NCBI RefSeq assembly: GCF_000702665.1
Contig: NZ_JNJA01000006.1
Span: 186,001 to 250,000, forward strand
DNA from: Solidesulfovibrio alcoholivorans DSM 5433
Lineage (GTDB): Bacteria; Desulfobacterota; Desulfovibrionia; Desulfovibrionales; Desulfovibrionaceae
DNA length: 64,000 nucleotides
Direction of reading: 5' to 3'
Shown: positions 16,964-24,299 of the stretch, in pieces
Numbering within the stretch: position 1 is the first letter of the stretch
Layout of the letters: each line of letters begins with the position of its first letter
The notes under the pieces: generated by a model
Seen by the model: the letters and a program-made list of their open reading frames with translations, nothing else
What the model was told of the DNA's origin: nothing
The model's database searches: none
Program-made: the position numbers and the translations under genes

Positions 16964-18952
16964 TTATTCCTTGTGGATGGTGATCTGGGAGCCGGCTTGC
17001 AGGGCACCCGGGCTCTTCATGTTGTTCCAGGCCATGAGCGAGGACGGCTCGACGTTGAATTTCTTGGCGATGCCCCAGACGGTCTCGCCCGGGCCGACCT
17101 TGTAGTTGACGGCCTTGGCGGGCGCGGCCTTGGCCGGAGCCTGTTTTGCCGGCGCGGGCGCGGCGGCCGCGACAGGTTTGGCTGCGGGCTGGGACGCGGC
17201 GGCCTGCGTCTTGGTCGGCGCGGGCGGCGGCGTTTTTTCCGCGAAAAGACGGCCTGCGGCCGGCGCGGGCGTGGCGGCGGCCAGGGACTTCGGCGTCTTG
17301 TAGTCCTTGGCCGACTTGGCGGCGGGAGCGGAAGGAGCGGCCGGCACTTCGACCTTGGCCACGGCCTTGCCGGGGATGGTCAGGTTCGCGCCGGCGCGCA
17401 GGTCCTTGCCCGAGCGCATGCCGTTTGCGGCCATGAGCGCGGCGGTGTCGACGCCGTATTTTGCGGCGATGCCGCTGACGCTCTCGCCGCGCTGGACACG
17501 GTGGGAGCCGGAGGCCGCGACGGCGACCGGGGCGGCCGGAGCCGGCGCTGATTTGGACGCGGCCACGGCTTGCCCCTGCGGCGCGCCGCCGGGGATGACG
17601 AGCCAGGAGCCCTGGGTCAGGCGGCGCTCGTTCTTCATCTTGTTGGCGGCCATCAGCTCCTTGGTGGAAACGCCGTACTTGCGGGCGATGCTGCCGATGG
17701 ACTCGCCTTTGTTGACGCGGTGGCGCTGGGGCTTGGACGCGGCGGCCAGGGGTTTGGGCGCGCAGGCGTCCGGGCCTTCGGCCAGGGCGCTGTTGTCCAC
17801 GCTGAAGGCGCTTAAAGCGATGCGCACGGTCTGGCCGGGCGGCAGGTCCTCGGGCAGGGAACCGTTGAGTTGGCGCAGTTCGGCCACGGGCATGCCGGCG
17901 CGCCGCGCGATGGCCCACCACGTGTCGCCGGCCTGGGCGGTGACGGTCTGCACGCCGCCGCCAGGGTAGTTGCCGGGATTTTGGAGGTAGGCGAGCACGA
18001 CCTGCTCCTTGGCCACGGGCACGTAGACGTTGACCGTGGCGTCGGGCGGGCTCACCTGCCGCCGGAATCCCGGGTTGTAGTCGCGGAACTGCTCCCAACT
18101 CAGATCGCAGGCCTTGGACAGGGCGAGCAGGTCCGTGCCGCCCGGGACGGGCACTTCCTTGAGGTTGGGGCCGGCCTGCCAGTTGATCTTGCGAAAGCCC
18201 AGGGAATTGAGGTTCTGGAAGATCTTGAGCACCGCCAGGAACTTGGGCACATAGTGGCGGGTCTCTTCCTTGAGCAGCTTGGGGTCTTTGGCGATGTCGA
18301 AGAAGTCGCACTGGCCGCTGGCGGCCATGACCCGGGAAATCTTGCCTTCGCCGGCGTTGTAGGCGGCCAGGGCCAGGTTCCAGTCGCCGAACATCTGGTA
18401 GAGCTTGGTCAAGTACTTGGCCGCGGCCACGGTGGATTTGTAGGGGTCGCGGCGCTCGTCCACCCACCAGTTGACGGTAAGCCCGAAGCGCCGCCCGGTG
18501 TAGGGCATGAACTGCCACATGCCGCCCGCGCCCACGGGCGAATAGGCCATGGTGCTGTAGCCCGATTCAATAAACGGCAGCACGATGAGGTCAGGCGGCA
18601 GGTTGTAGCTGGCCAGCACCGCCCGGACGTAGGGCAGGTGCGGCTCGGCGCGTTGCAGCCACTTCTCCATGGTGCCTTTCTTGTCCATGGTGAAGTACTG
18701 CAGAAACATCTGCACTTCCTCGTTGTCGGCCACGTCCAGGTTGAACTGGATCGCGCCGCGCGAGGCCAGGGCCTTTTTCTCCTGTTCCGTCAGCGGGCGA
18801 CCGCGCTTCAAGTCCTTGAGAATCTGCGTGGTGTCCCAGACTTCCGGCTCCAGGTTGGCCTTCATGTCGGTGTTTTTGTCGTATTTGTTGCCGGCGCAAC
18901 CGGCCAGGGCCAGCAGGAGCGGCAGGACGCAGCACAGGAAATATCGGGCCAT
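16964..18952 (-). CDS. mltD: membrane-bound lytic transglycosylase D-like lipoprotein with four LysM repeats
   Basis: A 662-residue protein. It begins with a lipoprotein signal (MARYFLCCVLPLLLALAGC, lipobox Cys19). The SLT domain contains FIESGYSTMAYSPVGAGGMWQFM with the catalytic glutamate, then LALAAYNAGEGKISR. Four LysM repeats follow (each with a GD/GE-T/S start such as VNKGESIGSIARKYGVST), separated by Ala/Pro-rich linkers, the last at the extreme C-terminus. It cleaves peptidoglycan to 1,6-anhydromuropeptides at the outer membrane. ATG 18952 is the start that exposes the signal peptide. MltD usually has two or three LysM repeats, so four is on the high side. Confidence 0.92.
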   Translation of the reverse strand: MARYFLCCVLPLLLALAGCAGNKYDKNTDMKANLEPEVWDTTQILKDLKRGRPLTEQEKKALASRGAIQFNLDVADNEEVQMFLQYFTMDKKGTMEKWLQRAEPHLPYVRAVLASYNLPPDLIVLPFIESGYSTMAYSPVGAGGMWQFMPYTGRRFGLTVNWWVDERRDPYKSTVAAAKYLTKLYQMFGDWNLALAAYNAGEGKISRVMAASGQCDFFDIAKDPKLLKEETRHYVPKFLAVLKIFQNLNSLGFRKINWQAGPNLKEVPVPGGTDLLALSKACDLSWEQFRDYNPGFRRQVSPPDATVNVYVPVAKEQVVLAYLQNPGNYPGGGVQTVTAQAGDTWWAIARRAGMPVAELRQLNGSLPEDLPPGQTVRIALSAFSVDNSALAEGPDACAPKPLAAASKPQRHRVNKGESIGSIARKYGVSTKELMAANKMKNERRLTQGSWLVIPGGAPQGQAVAASKSAPAPAAPVAVAASGSHRVQRGESVSGIAAKYGVDTAALMAANGMRSGKDLRAGANLTIPGKAVAKVEVPAAPSAPAAKSAKDYKTPKSLAAATPAPAAGRLFAEKTPPPAPTKTQAAASQPAAKPVAAAAPAPAKQAPAKAAPAKAVNYKVGPGETVWGIAKKFNVEPSSLMAWNNMKSPGALQAGSQITIHKE

Positions 18953-19040
18953 GCGGGGTCTCCACAGGAAGAAACGGCGATTGGCTTCCAGGCGGAAGCC
19001 AGGACGAAGCTTTGCGGTCGGGAATCGTAACCGTTGTAAT

Positions 19041-19070
19041 ATTTTAATAATTACTGCACTGTTAGTCCAA
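19041..19070 (-). promoter_or_regulatory. candidate promoter of the lytic transglycosylase gene
   Basis: On the minus strand TTGGAC (19065-19070) and TAAAAT (19041-19046) are 18 bases apart in the only AT-rich stretch of the 180-base gap before the gene start. Confidence 0.45.
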
Positions 19071-19134
19071 AGGGAACGGAATTGCAAGGGAAAAAAAGAC
19101 TTGTGGTCCCGGACGCTTTGGGCCACCAAGGGCC

Positions 19135-19953
19135 ATGCCCGCACATGACCGTTTCAAACGCCCCCCTGTCGCGCCCAGGCCGCACAGGTCCGAAGTCCCG
19201 GCCGCGCCGGCGCCGGACGACCTGCTGCCCGGACGCAAGCCCGTGCGCGAACTGCTGGCCGCGCATCCTGCGACCGTGGACGACGTGCTGTTGCGCCAGG
19301 GGCTGCGCGGCCCGGACGCCGACGCCATCGTCGCCGCCTGCCGCGAGGCCGGGGTGCGCTTCAAATTCGTGCCCGCCGCCGACCTCGACCGGCTCTATCC
19401 CGGCAACCACCAGGGCGTCCTGGCCCGGCTGGCGGCCGGCGAACTCGCGACCGTCGCCGACGTGCTCGACGCCGCGCGAAACGCGCCCCTGCCCGTGGCC
19501 CTGGCGCTCGACCGGGTGCAGGACCCGGGCAACGTCGGCACGCTCGCGCGTACGCTTTTCGCCCTGGGCGGCGGCGGCATCATCCTGCCGCGCCACGAGG
19601 GCGCGCGCCTGGGGCCCGGCGCGGCCAAGGCGGCCGCGGGCACGCTGTCGCGCATGCCCGTGGCCAAGGCGGCCAACTTGTCCCGGGCGCTGGACGAGGC
19701 CCTGGATGCGGGATTCGCCGTCGTCGGCGCGGCCGGCGAGGAAGGGGCGCAAAACGTCTTTGCGGCGACGCCCGATTTTCCCCTGGTGCTGGTCCTCGGC
19801 AATGAGGAAGAAGGGTTGCGCCAGGGCATCCGCAAGCGCTGCCAGGCGCTTTTCCGCATTCCCCAGGCCCGGCCGCTCGATTCCATGAACGTGGCGCAGG
19901 CCGGGGCGATCATTCTGGGGCGTCTGGCGGCGGTTCGTTTTCCAGCGGATTGA
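19135..19953 (+). CDS. rlmB: 23S rRNA (guanosine-2'-O-)-methyltransferase RlmB-like (TrmH family)
   Basis: A 272-residue SPOUT methyltransferase. The substrate-binding N-domain begins at LLPGRKPVRELL; the catalytic knot has LALDRVQDPGNVGTLART, LVLGNEEEGL and IPQARPLDSMNVAQAGAIIL, the three TrmH/RlmB motifs. It probably methylates G2251 in 23S rRNA, though other TrmH-family targets cannot be excluded. The N-terminal 20 residues are basic and proline-rich. The last 44 bases overlap the 3' end of the convergent pseudouridine synthase gene. Confidence 0.85.
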   Translation: MPAHDRFKRPPVAPRPHRSEVPAAPAPDDLLPGRKPVRELLAAHPATVDDVLLRQGLRGPDADAIVAACREAGVRFKFVPAADLDRLYPGNHQGVLARLAAGELATVADVLDAARNAPLPVALALDRVQDPGNVGTLARTLFALGGGGIILPRHEGARLGPGAAKAAAGTLSRMPVAKAANLSRALDEALDAGFAVVGAAGEEGAQNVFAATPDFPLVLVLGNEEEGLRQGIRKRCQALFRIPQARPLDSMNVAQAGAIILGRLAAVRFPAD

Positions 19954-20977
19954 CGTCCTGCTCCGTGCAGGCGAGCAGCGTCGCGCGGCGCAGGCGCCTG
20001 ACCAGCCAGGGCGCTTCCCAGTCCGGCGGTGCGCAGAAGGCCGCGTCAGGGAGCGTCACCCGCCAGGCGTGCAGCCGCAGGGGCGGCGCGCCGCCGCCGT
20101 ACTTGGGGTCGCCGACGATGGGGTGGCCGCGCGCGGCGAGCTGGGCGCGGATCTGCTGCGTGCGGCCGGTCTCCAGGCGCACCTCGACCAGGCTTGCCGT
20201 GGGCATGTGCCCGAGCAGGCGCACCTTGCACACGGCCTCCTTGCCGTCCTCCCCTGCCTCCACCCGCTCCCGCCCCGGCTCGCCGCGCTTGGCCAGGCGG
20301 TCGCGCAGGGTGATCCAGTCGTTGACTTCACCGAATTTCCAGCGGCCCCAGACCCAGGCGAGATAGTCCTTGCGCGCCTCGCCCGAGAGCATGGCGTCGT
20401 GGATGCGGCGCAGCATGCGGTAGCTTTTGGCGACGAGCAGGATGCCCGTGGTGTCGCGGTCCAGGCGGTGGGCGGGCGTGGGGCGGAAGGGCGCGTCGGC
20501 GTCCCGGGCGTGCAGGAGCGTGGTCAGTGCCGTGGCGTGCCCCGAGCCCGGATGCACGGGGAGGCCGGCGGGCTTGACCACCACAAGAAGTTCGTCGTCC
20601 TCGTGCAGGATGTCGAGGGCTGGAACGCGGGTCGGGCCGGGAACGGCCTGGGGCGCGGGCGCGAACGCCGGGGCCGGCCGGCGGGCCGGGCGGGGCACGG
20701 CCGCGATGCGGGGCGCGGGGGACGGGGCCGCTGCGCCGCCCGGGGCCGCGCCCGGTGGGGCGTCGGTCTCGAAGGGCGGCATGCGCACCTTCTGCCCCTG
20801 CCCGATGCGGTCGAAGGGCTTGGCGCGCTTGCCGTCCAGGCGCACCTGGCCGGTGCGGATCAGGCGTTGCAGCGCGGCCGGCGGCAATGCGCCGGAAAGG
20901 CGGCGCACGAGGTATTGCAGGAGTTTCTGGCCGGCCTCGGCCGCCGTGACGGTGAAAATCTGGACCGGGGTCTTCAT
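19910..20977 (-). CDS. RluC/RluD-family 23S rRNA pseudouridine synthase
   Basis: A 355-residue protein with an S4-like N-terminal domain (AALQRLIRTGQVRLDGKRAK), a long Ala/Pro-rich linker of roughly 60 residues (about 75-130) not usual for the family, and the catalytic domain with HRLDRDTTGILLVAKS containing the invariant aspartate, plus ETGRTQQIRAQLAARGHPIVGD. It isomerises uridines in 23S rRNA; whether RluC or RluD sites are targeted is open. The gene overlaps rlmB tail to tail by 44 bases. Confidence 0.9.
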   Translation of the reverse strand: MKTPVQIFTVTAAEAGQKLLQYLVRRLSGALPPAALQRLIRTGQVRLDGKRAKPFDRIGQGQKVRMPPFETDAPPGAAPGGAAAPSPAPRIAAVPRPARRPAPAFAPAPQAVPGPTRVPALDILHEDDELLVVVKPAGLPVHPGSGHATALTTLLHARDADAPFRPTPAHRLDRDTTGILLVAKSYRMLRRIHDAMLSGEARKDYLAWVWGRWKFGEVNDWITLRDRLAKRGEPGRERVEAGEDGKEAVCKVRLLGHMPTASLVEVRLETGRTQQIRAQLAARGHPIVGDPKYGGGAPPLRLHAWRVTLPDAAFCAPPDWEAPWLVRRLRRATLLACTEQDVNPLENEPPPDAPE

Positions 20978-21086
20978 GAGGCTCCGAAAAAACCGCTTCG
21001 CATCGCCCGCGGCATCGCCTTTGCCGTTACGGCTGCGTCGCCCGCACGGGTTCCCCCCCGCCCTTGGGGGTTTTCGGGAGGGGAGC

Positions 21087-21126
21087 GCGCGGGGAACCCT
21101 TTTTGGCAAAAAGGGGTTCCCCGCGC
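21087..21126. terminator. long hairpin with T5/A5 apex, related to the one at 14,141
   Basis: GCGCGGGGAACCC followed by T5 pairs with A5 followed by GGGGTTCCCCGCGC. It lies between two minus-strand genes, downstream of the livK-like stop codon. The core GGAACC-Tn-GC-An-GGTTCC is shared with 14,141-14,185, so the two form a second dispersed hairpin family. Confidence 0.6.
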
Positions 21127-21154
21127 ATCTTTTCCGCCTTTCTCCTTCCTCCCT

Positions 21155-22324
21155 CTAGGGCGCGAGCTTGTAGCGGCCGGAATCGACGATGAGCATGACC
21201 AGGGAGTCGGCGTGCAGGCCGTTATGGTCCTGGGAGGAAGTCGTGTAGACGCCGGAGACGCCGACCACGTTCTGGAGCTTTTCCAGGGCGTCGCGCAGGG
21301 CAGCGGGGTCGGCCTTGCCGGCCTTTTCCAGGCCCGCGCGCAGAAGCGCCAGGGCGTCGTAGGCGTAGCCCGAGTGGGTGTTGAGCGGGAACTTCTCCTG
21401 GATGCCGGCGTCGTTGTAGGCCTTGATGAAGGACTCGATGACGATTTTCTGCGGGTCCTCGTCGGGCAGGGATTCCGGGGCCATGAGCTTGGTGCCGGGC
21501 ATGATCGTGCCGCCGGCGGCCTCGCCGGCCAGTTCCAGGTAGCTGGGGCCGGGCTGGCCGTGGCTTTGCACGAGCAGCGGCCGTTCGCCGGGCAGGGCGG
21601 CGAAGTTCTTCGCGGCGATGGCCCCGGCCGGGCCGATGGTCCAGACGACCACGGCCTGCGGCTTGGCGGCTTGCAGCTTGAAGGCCTGGGCCGAGAAGTC
21701 CGTGCCCTTGGGGTCGAAGCCTTCCTCGGCGATGATGTCGATGCCGTATTTGCCCGCGTTGGCCTTGAGCTCGGCGAGCCCGTCCTGGCCGAAGGCGTCC
21801 TTGGAGTGCATGACCGCGATCTTGGAGATGTTCTTGCCCTTGAGGTACTCGTAGATCTTGGCCACGGCCGTGGTGGTGCGCTGCGGGGCCTTGAAGGTCC
21901 AGTCGAAGGGGCCGAACTTGCCGCCGGCGATGATGGCGTCGCCGCCCACGGTCATGATGACCGGGACCTTCTTTTCCTCGGTGTACTTTTTGACGGCGAG
22001 CCCCTCGCCCGTGGACGTGGGGCCGATGATGGCCAGCACCTTGTCGCCCTCGACGAGCTGGCGCGCCTCGCGCAGGGCCACGTCGGGCGAGGATTCGGTG
22101 TCGTAGCTGATGAGCGTGACCGGACGGCCGAGGATGCCGCCCGAGGCGTTGAGCTGGGCGACGGTCATCTCGGCCACGAGCTTGCTCGGCGTGCCGACCA
22201 CGGCGGCGGGGCCGGACTGGGCGAACAGGCCGCCGATGACGATGGGGTCGCCGGCGGGCGGGGCTGCGGCGAAGGCTGCCGGACAAATGAGGAATGTCGC
22301 GAGAAACAACAGGACTTTAGCCAT
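21155..22324 (-). CDS. ABC transporter substrate-binding protein, branched-chain amino acid type
   Basis: A 389-residue periplasmic binding protein of the Leu/Ile/Val (peripla_BP_6) family with a cleavable signal peptide (MAKVLLFLATFLICPAAFA). The mature start DPIVIGGLFAQSGPAAVVG, then AIIGPTSTGEGLAVKKYTEE and AVMHSKDAFGQDGLAEL are typical. Ligand may be a branched-chain amino acid, another amino acid, an amide or an aromatic acid; not resolvable here. Start ATG 22324 with GGAGG. Third gene of a livH-livM-livK minus-strand group. Confidence 0.9.
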   Translation of the reverse strand: MAKVLLFLATFLICPAAFAAAPPAGDPIVIGGLFAQSGPAAVVGTPSKLVAEMTVAQLNASGGILGRPVTLISYDTESSPDVALREARQLVEGDKVLAIIGPTSTGEGLAVKKYTEEKKVPVIMTVGGDAIIAGGKFGPFDWTFKAPQRTTTAVAKIYEYLKGKNISKIAVMHSKDAFGQDGLAELKANAGKYGIDIIAEEGFDPKGTDFSAQAFKLQAAKPQAVVVWTIGPAGAIAAKNFAALPGERPLLVQSHGQPGPSYLELAGEAAGGTIMPGTKLMAPESLPDEDPQKIVIESFIKAYNDAGIQEKFPLNTHSGYAYDALALLRAGLEKAGKADPAALRDALEKLQNVVGVSGVYTTSSQDHNGLHADSLVMLIVDSGRYKLAP

Positions 22325-22421
22325 GGGGGGAGCCTCCGGGGCGTATTGATCGCCATCAGGCGACCGCGATTTTGTACCGCAACCGGAGGCGATGTAAATC
22401 ATTTTTGCAAGGTGGGGCGGG

Positions 22422-23336
22422 CTAGCGGCGCGCGCGCCAGTAGCCCGCGAGCAGCGCCGCGCCGAGCAGCAGCCCGTTGACCAGGGTGCGCGCGTCGCCG
22501 AGGAACTGGAGCCTGGACATGGCCGTTTCGAGCACGAGCGCCGCGAGAATGGGGCGAAGCAGGTTGCCCGGTCCTCCGATGACCAGGAAAAGCAGGGCCT
22601 TGAGCGAAAGCTCCAGGCTGAATTGTTCCGGGCTGATGAACCCGGTGTAATGGCCGTGGACCACGCCGGCCGCGGCGGAAAGTCCGCCGCCCAGGCCAAA
22701 GGACACGGCGCGCACCGCGGGCCGGTCGATGCCGAGGCTCGACGCGGCATGGCGGTCGTCCCGGCAGGCGGCCAGCGCCCGCCCCAGCCGGCTGTCGCGA
22801 AGGGCCAGGAAGACGTACGCGCCAAGGGCGAGCAGCAGCAGGAAGAGGAAAAAGGTGACCCGGTCGCCGGCCAGCGCCCCGATGCCGGGCAGCGCCAGCT
22901 TGGCCTCGACCATCATGCCGGCCGCGCCGCCGGTGACGCTCTCCATGGTCAGCGCGACGTTGACGCAGACAAGCGACACGCAAAGCGTGGCCATGGCCAG
23001 GAAACCTTCGCCCAGGCGCTCCATGGGCCGGCTGACCAGGGCCGCGAGCAGCCCGACGCCGACGACGACCGCCGGCGCGATGAGTATGGTCGCGCCCGGG
23101 AAGCGGGCGTGCAACAGCACCGAGGCGTAGGCCCCGATGCCGGCGAAGGCGGCCTGCGCCAGGGAGATCTGGCCGCCAAGTCCCAGGCAGAAATTGAGCG
23201 CCAGCACGTTGACCGCGAGAAACATGTGCTGGTTGACGCCGATGAGGCGGTGGGCGGGCGTGACCAGACCCACCGCCGTCATTGCGGCGAAGAAAAGGGC
23301 CAGGGACGCCTTGCGGGAGAAAAGCGCGCGCGCCAT
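22422..23336 (-). CDS. branched-chain amino acid ABC transporter permease, LivM family
   Basis: A 304-residue polytopic permease. NFCLGLGGQISLAQAAFAGIGAYAS is the LivM motif, and RDDRHAASSLGIDRPAVRAVSFGLGGGLSAAAG is the EAA-like cytoplasmic loop that contacts the ATPase. Its ATG begins one base after the stop of the livH-type gene (stop at 23338), so the two are co-translated. Confidence 0.92.
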   Translation of the reverse strand: MARALFSRKASLALFFAAMTAVGLVTPAHRLIGVNQHMFLAVNVLALNFCLGLGGQISLAQAAFAGIGAYASVLLHARFPGATILIAPAVVVGVGLLAALVSRPMERLGEGFLAMATLCVSLVCVNVALTMESVTGGAAGMMVEAKLALPGIGALAGDRVTFFLFLLLLALGAYVFLALRDSRLGRALAACRDDRHAASSLGIDRPAVRAVSFGLGGGLSAAAGVVHGHYTGFISPEQFSLELSLKALLFLVIGGPGNLLRPILAALVLETAMSRLQFLGDARTLVNGLLLGAALLAGYWRARR

Positions 23337-23337
23337 G

Positions 23338-24207
23338 TCAGGGCCGCTCGGCTTCGTTTTCGGCCGGGGCGGCCACGAGCAGGATGACGATGAGGGCGTA
23401 GGTGGCGGTTTCCTTGAGCTCGCCCGAAAGGAAAAGCACCAGCGCCGCCTCGCAAAGCCCCAGGGCGATGCCGCCGAGGAACACCTTGGACAGCGAGGTG
23501 TAGCCGCCGATGGTCGCCGCGGCGAAGCCCTTGAGCCCAAGCCCCAGGCCCATGTCGTAGCGCAGCCCCGTTTGCGGCCCGACGGCCAGGGCGGCCAGGG
23601 ACGCCAGCGTCCCGGCCAGGGCGAAGGACAGCGAGTGGCACAGCACCGGGTTTATGCCCATCAGCCGCGCCGCGGTCGCGTTTTGCGCCGTGGCCCGAAG
23701 CGCGCGGCCCAGGCGCGTGTAGTTGAGGAAAAGCCCGAGCACCGCCATGGCGCAAAGCGCAAGTGAAAGCGCCGTGGCCGTGTCGCGGCCAAGAAAAAGC
23801 GGCCCCAGGCGGATGTCCGGCAGCGGGAGCAGGCGTGGCGGCATGAGGGGGTTTTTCCCCCAGGCCAGGATGGCTACGCCCTGGAAGACGAGGCTCGCCG
23901 CCACGGTGAGCATGAGTTGGCGCAGGGGAGAGGCGCGTAGCGTGAGGCCGAGCGTGGTCGCGAACAGGACCCGGCCGAGGAGAAAACCGGCCAGCGCGGC
24001 GGCGGCCACGGCCAGGAACGGGGAAAGGTGGGTGACGCCGGCCAGGGTGGCGATGCCGAGCCCGCCGAGGAGCAGCAGCTCGCCCTGGGCGAAGTTGATC
24101 AGGCGGCTGGCGCTGTAGATCAGGGAAAAACCCAGGGCCATGAGTCCGTAGACCGCGCCGAGGGCCAGTCCGGAGTTGACGATCTGGGCCAGGTACAGGG
24201 CGAGCAG
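23338..24207 (-). CDS. branched-chain amino acid ABC transporter permease, LivH family (CTG start proposed)
   Basis: A roughly 290-residue permease with the LivH signatures LMALGFSLIYSASRLINFAQGELLLLGG and the loop TAQNATAARLMGINPVLCHSLSFALAGTLA. The conserved N-terminus (LLALYLAQIVNSGLALGAVYG) is preceded in frame by no ATG, GTG or TTG until one runs back through the upstream terminator hairpin. The only initiation site that fits is CTG 24207, four bases after a GAGGT ribosome-binding motif. An internal ATG (in LMALGF) would cut off most of the first membrane helix. Confidence is high for the gene, low for the start codon. Confidence 0.8.
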   Translation of the reverse strand: MLALYLAQIVNSGLALGAVYGLMALGFSLIYSASRLINFAQGELLLLGGLGIATLAGVTHLSPFLAVAAAALAGFLLGRVLFATTLGLTLRASPLRQLMLTVAASLVFQGVAILAWGKNPLMPPRLLPLPDIRLGPLFLGRDTATALSLALCAMAVLGLFLNYTRLGRALRATAQNATAARLMGINPVLCHSLSFALAGTLASLAALAVGPQTGLRYDMGLGLGLKGFAAATIGGYTSLSKVFLGGIALGLCEAALVLFLSGELKETATYALIVILLVAAPAENEAERP

Positions 24208-24235
24208 GGCGACCTCGTTTGGCCTTGGCGCTTGG

Positions 24236-24276
24236 CAAAAGAAGCGGGGGAACCGCCGCGCTTGCGGTTCCCCCGC
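24236..24276 (-). terminator. intrinsic terminator after the FG-GAP gene
   Basis: GCGGGGGAACCGC (24244-24256) pairs with 24264-24276; on the minus strand TTCTTTT follows. It lies 24 bases beyond the FG-GAP protein stop codon and just ahead of the livH-type gene, separating the two transcripts unless read-through occurs. Confidence 0.8.
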
Positions 24277-24299
24277 GGGATCACGTCGGGGTGCGGGGG

